A stretch of DNA of 64,000 bases, from assembly GCA_964437335.1 (NCBI GenBank), contig CAYTGL010000003.1, forward strand, positions 1 through 64,000, given 5' to 3'. Under the pieces are notes generated by a model, which was given only the letters and a program-made list of their open reading frames with translations, had not been told where the DNA came from and did not search any database. Position 1 is the first letter of the stretch, and every line of letters starts with the position of its first letter. Shown in pieces: positions 32,580-40,252 of this stretch. Made by a program: the position numbers and the translations under genes. Origin of the DNA: JAITWN01 sp964437335 (GTDB lineage: Bacteria; Pseudomonadota; Gammaproteobacteria; SZUA-140).

Positions 32580-32612
32580 GGGGTCAGAGTGGAATTGATC
32601 TACTCTGACCCC
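32580..32612. repeat. GGGGTCAGAGT palindrome, second copy
   Basis: Arms GGGGTCAGAGTGGA (32580-32593) and TCTACTCTGACCCC (32599-32612) pair at 13 of 14 positions around a 5-nt loop. The core is the same as in the copy at 17092-17132. It lies 7 bp after the amt stop and 79 bp before miaB. Confidence 0.75.
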
Positions 32613-32690
32613 GATCCGGTTGGCTGGGAGTGGAAATATCGGGGCCAACGTAGTAGCTTTAGGCCTCCGGCCACTCGTTTTACAGGGAGC

Positions 32691-34061
32691 ATGAAACGCA
32701 AGCTTTTTATCAAGACCTTCGGCTGTCAGATGAACGAGTATGACTCCGCCAGGATGGCGGACGCCCTGGTGGATGCACAGGGTTTCGAGCTTGCGAGCAC
32801 CCCCGAAGAAGCCGATGTGTTCCTGTTGAACACCTGTTCTATCCGGGAAAAGGCCCAGGAAAAGGTCTTCTCCGATCTCGGCCGGCTCCGTGAATGGAAA
32901 CGCCTGCAACCGGACCGGATCATTGGCGTCGGCGGCTGCGTGGCGAGCCAGGAAGGCGCGGCGATTCTCGTGCGCGCGCCCCACGTCGACCTCGTATTCG
33001 GTCCCCAGACCCTGCATCGCGTGCCCCGCATGCTCGACGAGCATCTGGCCACACGCGCCCCGGTCGTCGATATCAGTTTCCCCGAGATCGAGAAGTTCGA
33101 CAGCCTGCCGCAGCCGCGCGCCGAAGGTCCCTGCGCCTATGTCTCGATCATGGAAGGATGCAGCAAGTACTGCACCTTCTGTGTCGTGCCCTATACCCGC
33201 GGCGAGGAGATCAGCCGGCCGTTCGAAGACGTGCTCGGCGAGGTCGCTCCGCTCGTTGCCCAGGGCGTGCGCGAGGTGACACTCCTTGGACAGAACGTCA
33301 ATGCCTATCGTGGCCGGACCGAGGACGGCATCGAGGCCGATCTCGCGCTGCTGATCTATTATATTTCCGCGATCGACGGCATCGGCCGGATCCGCTTCAC
33401 GACCTCCCATCCGGTCGAGTTCACCGACAACCTGATCCAGGTCTATGCCGAAGTCCCGCAGCTCGCCGATCATGTGCATCTGCCGGTGCAGAGCGGTTCC
33501 GACCGGATCCTCGCCCGGATGAAACGCGGCCATACGGCACTCGAATACCGATCGATGATCCGCCGCCTGCGCGCGGCCCGGCCCGGCATCAGTCTGTCGT
33601 CGGATTTCATTATCGGCTTTCCCGGCGAGACTGACGCTGATTTCGAGGCGACGATGGCGTTGATCGAGGAGGTACGTTTCGATCACGCCTTCAGCTTCAT
33701 CTACAGCGCCAGGCCGGGCACGCCGGCGGCTGCGTACCCGGACGACGTGCCGCTGGAGCACAAACAACAGCGGCTTTCACGACTGCAGGCGCGGATTTCC
33801 GAGCTGACGGCCGAATATAACCAGAGGCTGATCGGCACCCGGCAGCGCGTGCTGGTCGAGCGACGATCCCGCAAGTCCGGGGCTGAAATGATGGGCCGCA
33901 CCGCGAGCAACAAACCGGTCAATTTCATCGGCAGCCCGGCCGACATCGGGCGCTTCGTCGATGTCGAAATCATTGAGGCGATGCCGAACTCGCTGCGGGG
34001 CGAGCGGGTAGCCTTGGCCGGGGTCGTGCCGAACGAAGCGGCTGCGGCAAACTGGTCCTGA
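32691..34061 (+). CDS. miaB: tRNA-2-methylthio-N6-dimethylallyladenosine synthase
   Basis: Radical-SAM methylthiotransferase that modifies A37 of tRNAs reading UNN codons. The 456-residue product has the N-terminal MTTase domain with cluster cysteines in TFGCQMNEYDS, LNTCSIREKA and VGGCVAS, the radical-SAM triad CSKYCTFC (followed by VVPYTRGEE), and a C-terminal TRAM domain. I use ATG 32691, behind GGGAG; the open frame to 32589 begins inside the repeat. It starts a head-to-tail cluster miaB-phoH-ybeY-corC-lnt. Confidence 0.97.
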   Translation: MKRKLFIKTFGCQMNEYDSARMADALVDAQGFELASTPEEADVFLLNTCSIREKAQEKVFSDLGRLREWKRLQPDRIIGVGGCVASQEGAAILVRAPHVDLVFGPQTLHRVPRMLDEHLATRAPVVDISFPEIEKFDSLPQPRAEGPCAYVSIMEGCSKYCTFCVVPYTRGEEISRPFEDVLGEVAPLVAQGVREVTLLGQNVNAYRGRTEDGIEADLALLIYYISAIDGIGRIRFTTSHPVEFTDNLIQVYAEVPQLADHVHLPVQSGSDRILARMKRGHTALEYRSMIRRLRAARPGISLSSDFIIGFPGETDADFEATMALIEEVRFDHAFSFIYSARPGTPAAAYPDDVPLEHKQQRLSRLQARISELTAEYNQRLIGTRQRVLVERRSRKSGAEMMGRTASNKPVNFIGSPADIGRFVDVEIIEAMPNSLRGERVALAGVVPNEAAAANWS

Positions 34062-35165
34062 ATGGCGCCCCGTTCCCCGGACATGAAACCCGCGCCCGCC
34101 GGCACAGGGGATACAACACCTTTCACCGCCGAGGTGCGCCTGGAACCGGTTGACAACCTGCGTCTCGCCAACCTGTGTGGACAGTTTGACTCTCACTTGA
34201 AGGATATCGAGCGCCGGCTCGGCGTCAGTCTCGGCAATCGTGGCCATATCTTCCGTATCCAGGGTTCAAAGGCGGCGGTCGAGACGGCGCGGCTACTGCT
34301 GACCCGGCTGTATGCCGAGAGTGCGGAGACAACGCTGACGCCAGCGCATATCGATCTGATGCTGCAATCGGCTGTCCGTGATGAACCGCAGGCTTCAGCC
34401 GCGGCCGATGCGGCACTCCCCCGGGTCAATACCCGGCGCTCGCGCATCACGCCGCGCGGCGCAAACCAGTTGCGTTATGTCGAAAACATTCATAATTACG
34501 ACATCAATTTCGGCATTGGCCCGGCCGGCACCGGCAAGACCTATCTCGCCGTCGCCTGCGCTGTCGAGGCGCTGGAACGCGAGCAGGTGCGGCGGATCCT
34601 GCTGGTCCGTCCCGCGGTCGAGGCTGGCGAGCGGCTCGGCTTCCTGCCAGGCGATCTCGCGCAGAAGATCGATCCCTATCTGCGGCCACTGTATGATGCA
34701 CTCTACGAGATGCTCGGCTTCGAGCGGGTCGGCAAGCTGATCGATCGCAATGTCATTGAGGTCGCTCCGCTGGCCTACATGCGCGGACGTACCCTGAATG
34801 AATCGTTTATCATCCTCGACGAGGCGCAGAATACGACGATCGAGCAGATGAAGATGTTCCTGACCCGCATCGGTTTCGGTTCCACCGTGGTCGTGACCGG
34901 AGATGTCACCCAGGTCGACCTGCCGCGCGAACGCGCTTCGGGTCTGCGGCATGTAGTCGAGATTCTTCGCGATATCGAAGGCATCAGCTTTGTCTTCTTC
35001 CAGACCGGCGACGTCGTTCGTCATCCGCTGGTGCAGCGCATCGTCGCCGCGTACGAGCGGGCGGAATCGGGGCAGGCCGAATCCAAGCAGCCCAGGTCAA
35101 AGCAGACCAAGACAACGCACAATAGCGTCGCGAAGGCGCGGAACGATCGTGAATCTGGAGGTTGA
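34062..35165 (+). CDS. ybeZ: PhoH-like ATPase (YbeZ)
   Basis: Cytoplasmic P-loop ATPase associated with YbeY in RNA metabolism. The 367-residue product has an N-terminal KH-like RNA-binding region (about 25-85), then the PhoH domain: Walker A GPAGTGKT (153-160), Walker B FIILDEAQNTT, and VTGDVTQVDLP. The ATG abuts the miaB stop with no gap; an internal ATG at 34083 is a possible alternative. The gene overlaps the ybeY start by 17 nt, consistent with translational coupling of the pair. Confidence 0.94.
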   Translation: MAPRSPDMKPAPAGTGDTTPFTAEVRLEPVDNLRLANLCGQFDSHLKDIERRLGVSLGNRGHIFRIQGSKAAVETARLLLTRLYAESAETTLTPAHIDLMLQSAVRDEPQASAAADAALPRVNTRRSRITPRGANQLRYVENIHNYDINFGIGPAGTGKTYLAVACAVEALEREQVRRILLVRPAVEAGERLGFLPGDLAQKIDPYLRPLYDALYEMLGFERVGKLIDRNVIEVAPLAYMRGRTLNESFIILDEAQNTTIEQMKMFLTRIGFGSTVVVTGDVTQVDLPRERASGLRHVVEILRDIEGISFVFFQTGDVVRHPLVQRIVAAYERAESGQAESKQPRSKQTKTTHNSVAKARNDRESGG

Positions 35166-35622
35166 GGTACAGAATGCTTCAACGCAGTCGCCGGATTCGC
35201 TGCCGACGCGCGAGCAGATTGTCGACTGGGTCAGGGCCGCGCTCGACGGGCGGCGCGATTCCGCCCAACTCGTCGTGCGCATCGTCGACGAGACCGAGAG
35301 TCGCAAGCTCAATGAGCGCTTCCGTCGGCGCAAGGGAGCAACCAACGTGCTGTCGTTTCCGTTCGAGCGCCCGGAGTTGCTCGATCCGCCGCTGCTCGGC
35401 GATCTGCTCGTCTGCGCGCCAGTCGTCGTGCGCGAGGCGCTCGAACAGCACAAGACGGCCGAGGCGCACTGGGCTCATATGGTGATCCATGGCGCGCTGC
35501 ATCTGCTCGGTTTCGATCATGAAGAGGAAAGGGACGCGATCGTAATGGAGGCGCTCGAACGGGATATTCTCGCCCGCCTGGGCCACGCCGATCCCTGGAT
35601 TGAGGGCCGGGCGCAGGCATGA
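35149..35622 (+). CDS. ybeY: Endoribonuclease YbeY (rRNA maturation factor)
   Basis: Single-strand-specific metallo-endoribonuclease for 16S rRNA 3' maturation and ribosome quality control. The 157-residue product has the zinc motif HGALHLLGFDH (H3xH5xH) and the conserved RRRKGATNVLSFPFE block. The start is GTG 35149, inside the end of phoH; the reading frame extends further upstream but only within phoH. The stop overlaps the corC ATG (ATGA). Confidence 0.95.
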   Translation: MNLEVEVQNASTQSPDSLPTREQIVDWVRAALDGRRDSAQLVVRIVDETESRKLNERFRRRKGATNVLSFPFERPELLDPPLLGDLLVCAPVVVREALEQHKTAEAHWAHMVIHGALHLLGFDHEEERDAIVMEALERDILARLGHADPWIEGRAQA

Positions 35623-36515
35623 ACGACAGGACAAGCGGAACGGAATATGGCTCCCGTTCCTGGCTGGATCGGATCAGCAAGGTGCTCTCGGGCGGCGAAC
35701 CACGCACGCTCGAGGAACTGATCGATGTGCTGCACGATGCGCAGACGCGCGGCCTGCTCGATGCCGACGCGCTGACGATGATCGAAGGCGTGCTCGAAGT
35801 GTCCGAGATGCGGGTCCGCGATATCATGATCCCACGCGCGCAAATGGTCGTCGTCGAGCGTGATGCACCGCTGGTGGACATCCTGCCGATCATCACCGAG
35901 TCAGCGCACTCGCGTTTCCCGGTCATCGGGGAGAGCCGGGACGAAGTGCTTGGAATCCTGCTGGCCAAGGACCTGTTGCCGTACTTCGCGGACGACCGCG
36001 TCGCCGAGTTCAATGTACGCGACATCCTGCGTCCGGCGGTATTCATCCCGGAGAGCAAGCGCCTCAACGTGCTGCTCAACGAATTCCGCTCCAGCCGCAA
36101 CCACATCGCGATCGTCGTCGACGAATACGGCGGCGTCGACGGGTTGGTGACGATCGAGGACGTGCTCGAACAGATCGTCGGAGAGATCATCGATGAGCAT
36201 GATGTCGATGACCAGGTCTACGTGATGAAGCATGGCGACCGGCTGTATACGGTCAAGGCGCTGACGCCGATCGAGGAATTCAACGAATATTTCAGTTCTG
36301 ATTTCAGCGACGAGGAATTCGACACGATCGGGGGGCTGCTGATGCGCGAATTCGGCCACTTGCCGAAGCGCGGGGAGACGCGCAGCATCGGGCGTTTCCG
36401 CTTCAAGGTGCTGCACGCCGACAGTCGCCGCATCCACCTGTTGCAGCTGGCCGTGACCGACGATGCGCCGGCCGATGCCGACGGACCGCTGTCGGCAACG
36501 CATTCATCCCGATAA
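35619..36515 (+). CDS. corC: CorC/HlyC family CBS-domain protein
   Basis: Cytoplasmic CBS-pair protein linked to magnesium and cobalt efflux. The 298-residue product has an N-terminal stretch with MIEGVLEVSEMRVRDIMIPR, two CBS motifs (about 70-185; including FPVIGESRDEVLGILLAKDLL and IAIVVDEYGGVDGLVTIEDV), the segment EQIVGEIIDEHD, and the C-terminal CorC_HlyC domain (GGLLMREFGHLPKRGE). No DUF21 membrane domain is fused, as in E. coli CorC (YbeX). It lies between ybeY and lnt as in many gammaproteobacteria. Confidence 0.94.
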   Translation: MNDRTSGTEYGSRSWLDRISKVLSGGEPRTLEELIDVLHDAQTRGLLDADALTMIEGVLEVSEMRVRDIMIPRAQMVVVERDAPLVDILPIITESAHSRFPVIGESRDEVLGILLAKDLLPYFADDRVAEFNVRDILRPAVFIPESKRLNVLLNEFRSSRNHIAIVVDEYGGVDGLVTIEDVLEQIVGEIIDEHDVDDQVYVMKHGDRLYTVKALTPIEEFNEYFSSDFSDEEFDTIGGLLMREFGHLPKRGETRSIGRFRFKVLHADSRRIHLLQLAVTDDAPADADGPLSATHSSR

Positions 36516-36532
36516 CGGGCAGCGTCTCGGTA

Positions 36533-38035
36533 ATGATGTCCCGATCACGGGCAGGCGATATTACGGCCCTGGTGTCCGGCGCCCTGCTGACACTGGCCTT
36601 TGCGCCATTCGATCTCTATCCGCTGGCGATCCTGTGTCTCGCCGTACTGTTCGGGTTATGGCGGGGAGTTACCCCGGCGCGCGCCGGGTGGCGCGGCCTG
36701 CTGTTCGGTCTCGGCATGTTCGGGGCCGGCATTCACTGGGTTTTCATCAGCATGAACGACTTCGGCGGGATGTCGTGGGCGCTGTCGGCCGCGCTGACCG
36801 CCCTGCTGATCCTCGTCATGGCGCTGTTTCCGGCGCTGGCGGGCTATGCCGCGGTTCGCCTGGGCAAATGGGCTGACCCTGCTTTTCTTCTGATATTCCC
36901 CGCGGTCTGGACCCTGTTCGAATGGATCAGGGGCTGGTTCCTGACCGGCTTTCCATGGCTGAATCTCGGCTACAGCCAGATCGACGCGCCACTGGCAGGC
37001 TTCGCGCCGCTCGCCGGCGTCTACGGCATCTCGCTCGCCGTCGCCTTGAGCGCCGCGCTGGCGCTGATGTTGTGGAACGGCGTCGGCAGGCTGCGCGGGT
37101 ATTGCTTCGCGCTGCTGACGCTGTTGTGGCTGTCGGGTGCGGCGCTGGCGCTGGTCGACTGGACCCGTCCGGCCGGCGAGCCATTGACCGTGAGCCTGGT
37201 GCAGGGCAACGTCCCGCAGGATCTCAAATGGCATCCCGGGATGCGCGATGTCACGCTCGAGATCTATGCCAGGTTGACGCGCGCGCACTGGAGCAGCGAC
37301 CTGATCGTCTGGCCCGAGACGGCGATTCCGATGTTCGAATACCGGGCCCGACCGTTCCTCGACGAGCTTGCCGAAGAGGCGCGCGCAAGCGGAACCGAGA
37401 TGCTGGTCGGGATTATCTACAAGGATCTCGGGACGGATCGCTATTACAACAGCCTGGTCACGGTCGCCGCCGCGACGCCGGGCCGTTACGACAAGCATCA
37501 CCTGGTGCCGTTCACCGAGTACCTGCCGTTCAAGTCGGTATTCGGCGATTTCGTCGATTTCTTCAATATCCCGATGTCGGATTTTTCCGCCGGCGATTCG
37601 CGCCCGGCGCCGCTCGAAATCGCGGGCCAGCGCATCGGCGTGTCGATCTGCTACGAGGATGCGTTCGGCGAGGAGATTATCCGCGGGCTGCCCGCCGCGA
37701 CGCTGCTGCTGAACGTCAGCAACGACGCGTGGTTCGGCGATTCGATCGCGCCGCACCAGCATCTGCAGATTGCCCGGATGCGCGCCGCCGAGACCGGACG
37801 TTATCTCGCGCGCGGCACGAACACCGGTGTCTCGGCGTTCATCGGCCCGCGCGGGGAACTGCTGTCGCAGGCGCCGCAGTTCGAACTGACGGTGCTGACC
37901 GGCGAGGTTGAGCCGAGGAGCGGGTCCACGCCGTATGTGGTGATCGGAAACTGGCTGGCGATCGGTCTCGCGGTTCTGATGCTGGCTACGGGCCTGGCGA
38001 TCCGCCGGCGTTACGCAGAACCCACCCTCCAATAA
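36533..38035 (+). CDS. lnt: Apolipoprotein N-acyltransferase
   Basis: Inner-membrane enzyme that N-acylates the terminal cysteine of lipoproteins, completing maturation started by Lgt and LspA. The 500-residue product has several N-terminal membrane helices (to about 210), a periplasmic nitrilase-fold domain with catalytic E262 (WPETAIP), K321 (DKHHLVPFTEYLP) and C373 (SICYEDAFGE), and a C-terminal helix. Two adjacent ATGs (36533, 36536) are equally good. It ends the miaB-lnt cluster; 42 bp separate it from the ars operator region. Confidence 0.96.
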   Translation: MMSRSRAGDITALVSGALLTLAFAPFDLYPLAILCLAVLFGLWRGVTPARAGWRGLLFGLGMFGAGIHWVFISMNDFGGMSWALSAALTALLILVMALFPALAGYAAVRLGKWADPAFLLIFPAVWTLFEWIRGWFLTGFPWLNLGYSQIDAPLAGFAPLAGVYGISLAVALSAALALMLWNGVGRLRGYCFALLTLLWLSGAALALVDWTRPAGEPLTVSLVQGNVPQDLKWHPGMRDVTLEIYARLTRAHWSSDLIVWPETAIPMFEYRARPFLDELAEEARASGTEMLVGIIYKDLGTDRYYNSLVTVAAATPGRYDKHHLVPFTEYLPFKSVFGDFVDFFNIPMSDFSAGDSRPAPLEIAGQRIGVSICYEDAFGEEIIRGLPAATLLLNVSNDAWFGDSIAPHQHLQIARMRAAETGRYLARGTNTGVSAFIGPRGELLSQAPQFELTVLTGEVEPRSGSTPYVVIGNWLAIGLAVLMLATGLAIRRRYAEPTLQ

Positions 38036-38080
38036 GCGCTGACGTTATTCCGCGCCTGTTCGCGCAGGGCTGTTGCAATG

Positions 38081-38106
38081 ATTCGATTATTCCGGAATAA
38101 TCGAAT
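38081..38106. promoter_or_regulatory. Perfect 26-bp palindrome, likely ArsR operator
   Basis: ATTCGATTATTCC (38081-38093) is followed directly by its exact reverse complement (38094-38106). It ends 1 bp before the arsR ATG at 38108. A repressor dimer bound here would block transcription and, if 38108 is used, would cover the ribosome-binding region. AT-rich sequence here contrasts with GC-rich flanks. Confidence 0.75.
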
Positions 38107-38107
38107 T

Positions 38108-38419
38108 ATGAATGCTACTCAGACCGTCAAGGCCCTTCGCGCGCTGTCGCACGACCATCGGCTCGCGGCCTACCGCGCGCTCGTGCAGGCGGGACCCGAG
38201 GGACTGCCCGTCGGGCAGTTGCGCGACGCGCTCGACCTGCCCGCCGCGACGCTGACCGCGCACCTGAACCAGCTCCGCGCGGCCGGGCTCGTCAGCGACG
38301 AGCGCGAAGGACGGGTGATCCGCGTCCGCGCCGACTACGACCACATGAACGCGCTGATCGGTTTCCTGACCGAAAACTGTTGCGGCGGCCAGTCCTGCGC
38401 GCCGGCGGCGGAGCAGTAG
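38108..38419 (+). CDS. arsR: ArsR-family arsenic-responsive repressor
   Basis: Winged-helix repressor, 103 residues from ATG 38108, controlling the arsenic cassette. The DNA-binding core reads LSHDHRLAAYRAL, GLPVGQLRDALDLPAATLTAHLNQLRAAGLVSDERE. The usual ELCVCDL metal site in helix alpha3 is missing; instead three cysteines lie at the C terminus (C91, C92, C97), the arrangement of Acidithiobacillus-type ArsR that binds As(III). The ATG has no Shine-Dalgarno, and an upstream ATG at 38078 would read through the palindrome and add ten residues. Confidence 0.9.
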   Translation: MNATQTVKALRALSHDHRLAAYRALVQAGPEGLPVGQLRDALDLPAATLTAHLNQLRAAGLVSDEREGRVIRVRADYDHMNALIGFLTENCCGGQSCAPAAEQ

Positions 38420-38454
38420 CTGCCTGATTTTCCCTGGAACCCCGAGACCCAACG

Positions 38455-38958
38455 ATGGAAGACAAGACCTACAACGTGCTGTTCCTGTGCACCGGCAACT
38501 CGGCGCGCAGCATCATGGCCGAGGCGATTCTCAACGTGCTCGGCAACGGGCGCTTCAAGGCCTTCAGCGCCGGCAGCCATCCGAGCGGAAAGGTGCAGCC
38601 GATCGCGGCCGAACTGGCGCGGTCGATCGGCTACGACGCGGGCAGGATTCGCAGCAAGAGCTGGGACGAGTTCGCGGCCGCTGGCGCCCCGGAGATGGAC
38701 ATCGTCATCACGGTCTGCGACAACGCGGCCGGCGAGACCTGCCCGGTCTGGCCGGGCCATCCGGCGCTTGCGCACTGGGGCGTGCCGGACCCCGTCGCGG
38801 TCGCCGGCGACGAGGGCGCGCGCAGGCGCGCCTACACGGCCGCGTTCGCGATGCTCCGCCGTCGTATCGATCTGCTGCTGTCGCTGCCGCTCGACAAGCT
38901 CGACCGGATGGCGACCCAGGCGAGGCTGCGGGAGATCGGCAAGGCCGGCGCTGAATGA
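38455..38958 (+). CDS. arsC: Arsenate reductase, thioredoxin-coupled (LMW phosphatase fold)
   Basis: Reduces arsenate to arsenite in the cytoplasm. The 167-residue product has the P-loop CX5R (C12TGNSAR), the resolving-cysteine region TVCDNAAGETCPVWPG, and the general-acid aspartate in the VPDPV motif, marking the low-molecular-weight tyrosine phosphatase fold that uses thioredoxin rather than glutaredoxin. It is 35 nt after arsR and overlaps the channel gene by four bases (ATGA). Confidence 0.94.
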   Translation: MEDKTYNVLFLCTGNSARSIMAEAILNVLGNGRFKAFSAGSHPSGKVQPIAAELARSIGYDAGRIRSKSWDEFAAAGAPEMDIVITVCDNAAGETCPVWPGHPALAHWGVPDPVAVAGDEGARRRAYTAAFAMLRRRIDLLLSLPLDKLDRMATQARLREIGKAGAE

Positions 38959-39623
38959 GTCCATGGCGCCGCCTGCTCGCGGAGTTCATCGCGACGGGTC
39001 TGCTGCTCGCGATCGTCGTCGGATCGGGGATCATGGCCGAGCGGCTCGCGGACGGTAACGACGCGATCGCGCTGCTCGCCAACGCGCTCGCGACCGTCGG
39101 TGGGCTCTATATATTGATCGAGGTATTCGGCCCGGTCAGCGGGGCGCATATGAACCCGGCCGTCAGCGCCGCGCTGGCCGCGCGCGGCGTACTGTCCCGG
39201 GCGTTGCTGCCGGGCTATATCGTCGCCCAGCTCGCGGGCGCGGCCTGCGGAACGTGGCTCGCGCACGCGATGTTCGACCTGTCGATGCTGCAATTCTCGA
39301 CGCAGGCGCGGAGCGGCGGCGGGCTGTACCTCGCCGAAGCGGTCGCGACGGCGGGCCTCGTGCTCGTGATCCTGCGCGCCGCGCCGTCGCGCGTCGCGCC
39401 GATGGTCGCGGCGTGGATCGGCGCGGCCTACTGGTTCACCGCGTCGACCTCGTTCGCGAATCCCGCCGCCGCTTTCGGGCGGATGTTCAGCGACAGCTTC
39501 GCCGGGATCGCGCCGGGCGATGTTCCGGGTTTCGTCATTGCCGAGGGGCTGGGGGCGGCGTTGGGCGTCCTCGTTCACAAGCTGCTGGGCCCATTGCCTC
39601 GGGATTCCGCTGTCTGTCGTTAA
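38955..39623 (+). CDS. Aquaporin-family channel of the ars operon (AqpS-like)
   Basis: Major intrinsic protein, 222 residues, six hydrophobic segments with two pore motifs: HMNPAVS and FANPAAAFGRMFSD. In place of an ArsB or Acr3 pump it is the only membrane transporter in this cassette, as in the Sinorhizobium aqpS-arsC arrangement, where arsenite made by ArsC leaves down its gradient through the channel. The gene overlaps arsC, so production is coupled to the reductase. It converges with the zinc-ribbon gene, their ends overlapping by four bases. Confidence 0.9.
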   Translation: MSPWRRLLAEFIATGLLLAIVVGSGIMAERLADGNDAIALLANALATVGGLYILIEVFGPVSGAHMNPAVSAALAARGVLSRALLPGYIVAQLAGAACGTWLAHAMFDLSMLQFSTQARSGGGLYLAEAVATAGLVLVILRAAPSRVAPMVAAWIGAAYWFTASTSFANPAAAFGRMFSDSFAGIAPGDVPGFVIAEGLGAALGVLVHKLLGPLPRDSAVCR

Positions 39624-40141
39624 TGTTCTCTTGCCCGGATGAACCGTGTCCCGCGGCATTTGGGGCACGGCGGGATGTGTCCGGTTGCGTGGAAATGCAG
39701 GATCTTGTCACAGCCGGTGCATTGCAGCGCCCCGATGCCGGTGACTTCGCCGGTATGGTATTCGGAGGCGCGCTCCGCGGCCTGCTTCAGCCGGATCAGT
39801 TCCAGTCGCGTCTGGTCGGCAACACTGGTGAACAGTTCAAGCAGGCGATCCTCGACGAGCTGGATGTCGAATTTCAGCCAGTCGACCAGTTCACCGGCTT
39901 CGCTGCTTTTTAGATAGTCGGCGGCATCCTCGATATCCCGGCGTACCCAGGCGCCGACCTTCTCCGCCTCGTCGCGGGTCAGCTCACCGAGCTCGACGGC
40001 CTTCTCCTTCGCGGATTCGAGCAGATGCGCCAGCACCGGGCGAACCTCCCGCTCGGCCTGTTCGCCGGCATGGCGAGCCTGCTCCAGCATCCGGTTGTAC
40101 GCATCGACCAGTTTGCCGTCATGCCTGTCGCCGTCTTTCAT
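39620..40141 (-). CDS. Zinc-ribbon protein of the DUF1451/YbeL family
   Basis: Predicted cytoplasmic protein of 173 residues: a long charged helical part (about 10-125, coiled-coil-like, with AEREVRPVLAHLLESAKEKA) and a C-terminal zinc ribbon with two CxxC pairs (CTGCDKILHFHATGHIPPC broken as CTGC and CPKC). E. coli ybeL has the same plan and also sits next to leuS, which supports the call. Function unknown. I used the ATG at 40141 behind AGGAGG rather than the longer frame to 40213. Confidence 0.82.
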   Translation of the reverse strand: MKDGDRHDGKLVDAYNRMLEQARHAGEQAEREVRPVLAHLLESAKEKAVELGELTRDEAEKVGAWVRRDIEDAADYLKSSEAGELVDWLKFDIQLVEDRLLELFTSVADQTRLELIRLKQAAERASEYHTGEVTGIGALQCTGCDKILHFHATGHIPPCPKCRGTRFIRAREH

Positions 40142-40252
40142 GTCGCTGCGCCTCCTCTGTTCATCCCGCTGCCCGGTGTCCATTTCCGCGCTCCTGGGAT
40201 ATGCTAGCATCATTCAGGTCGGTATTTCCTTTCATCCAAGCCATTGTTACCC

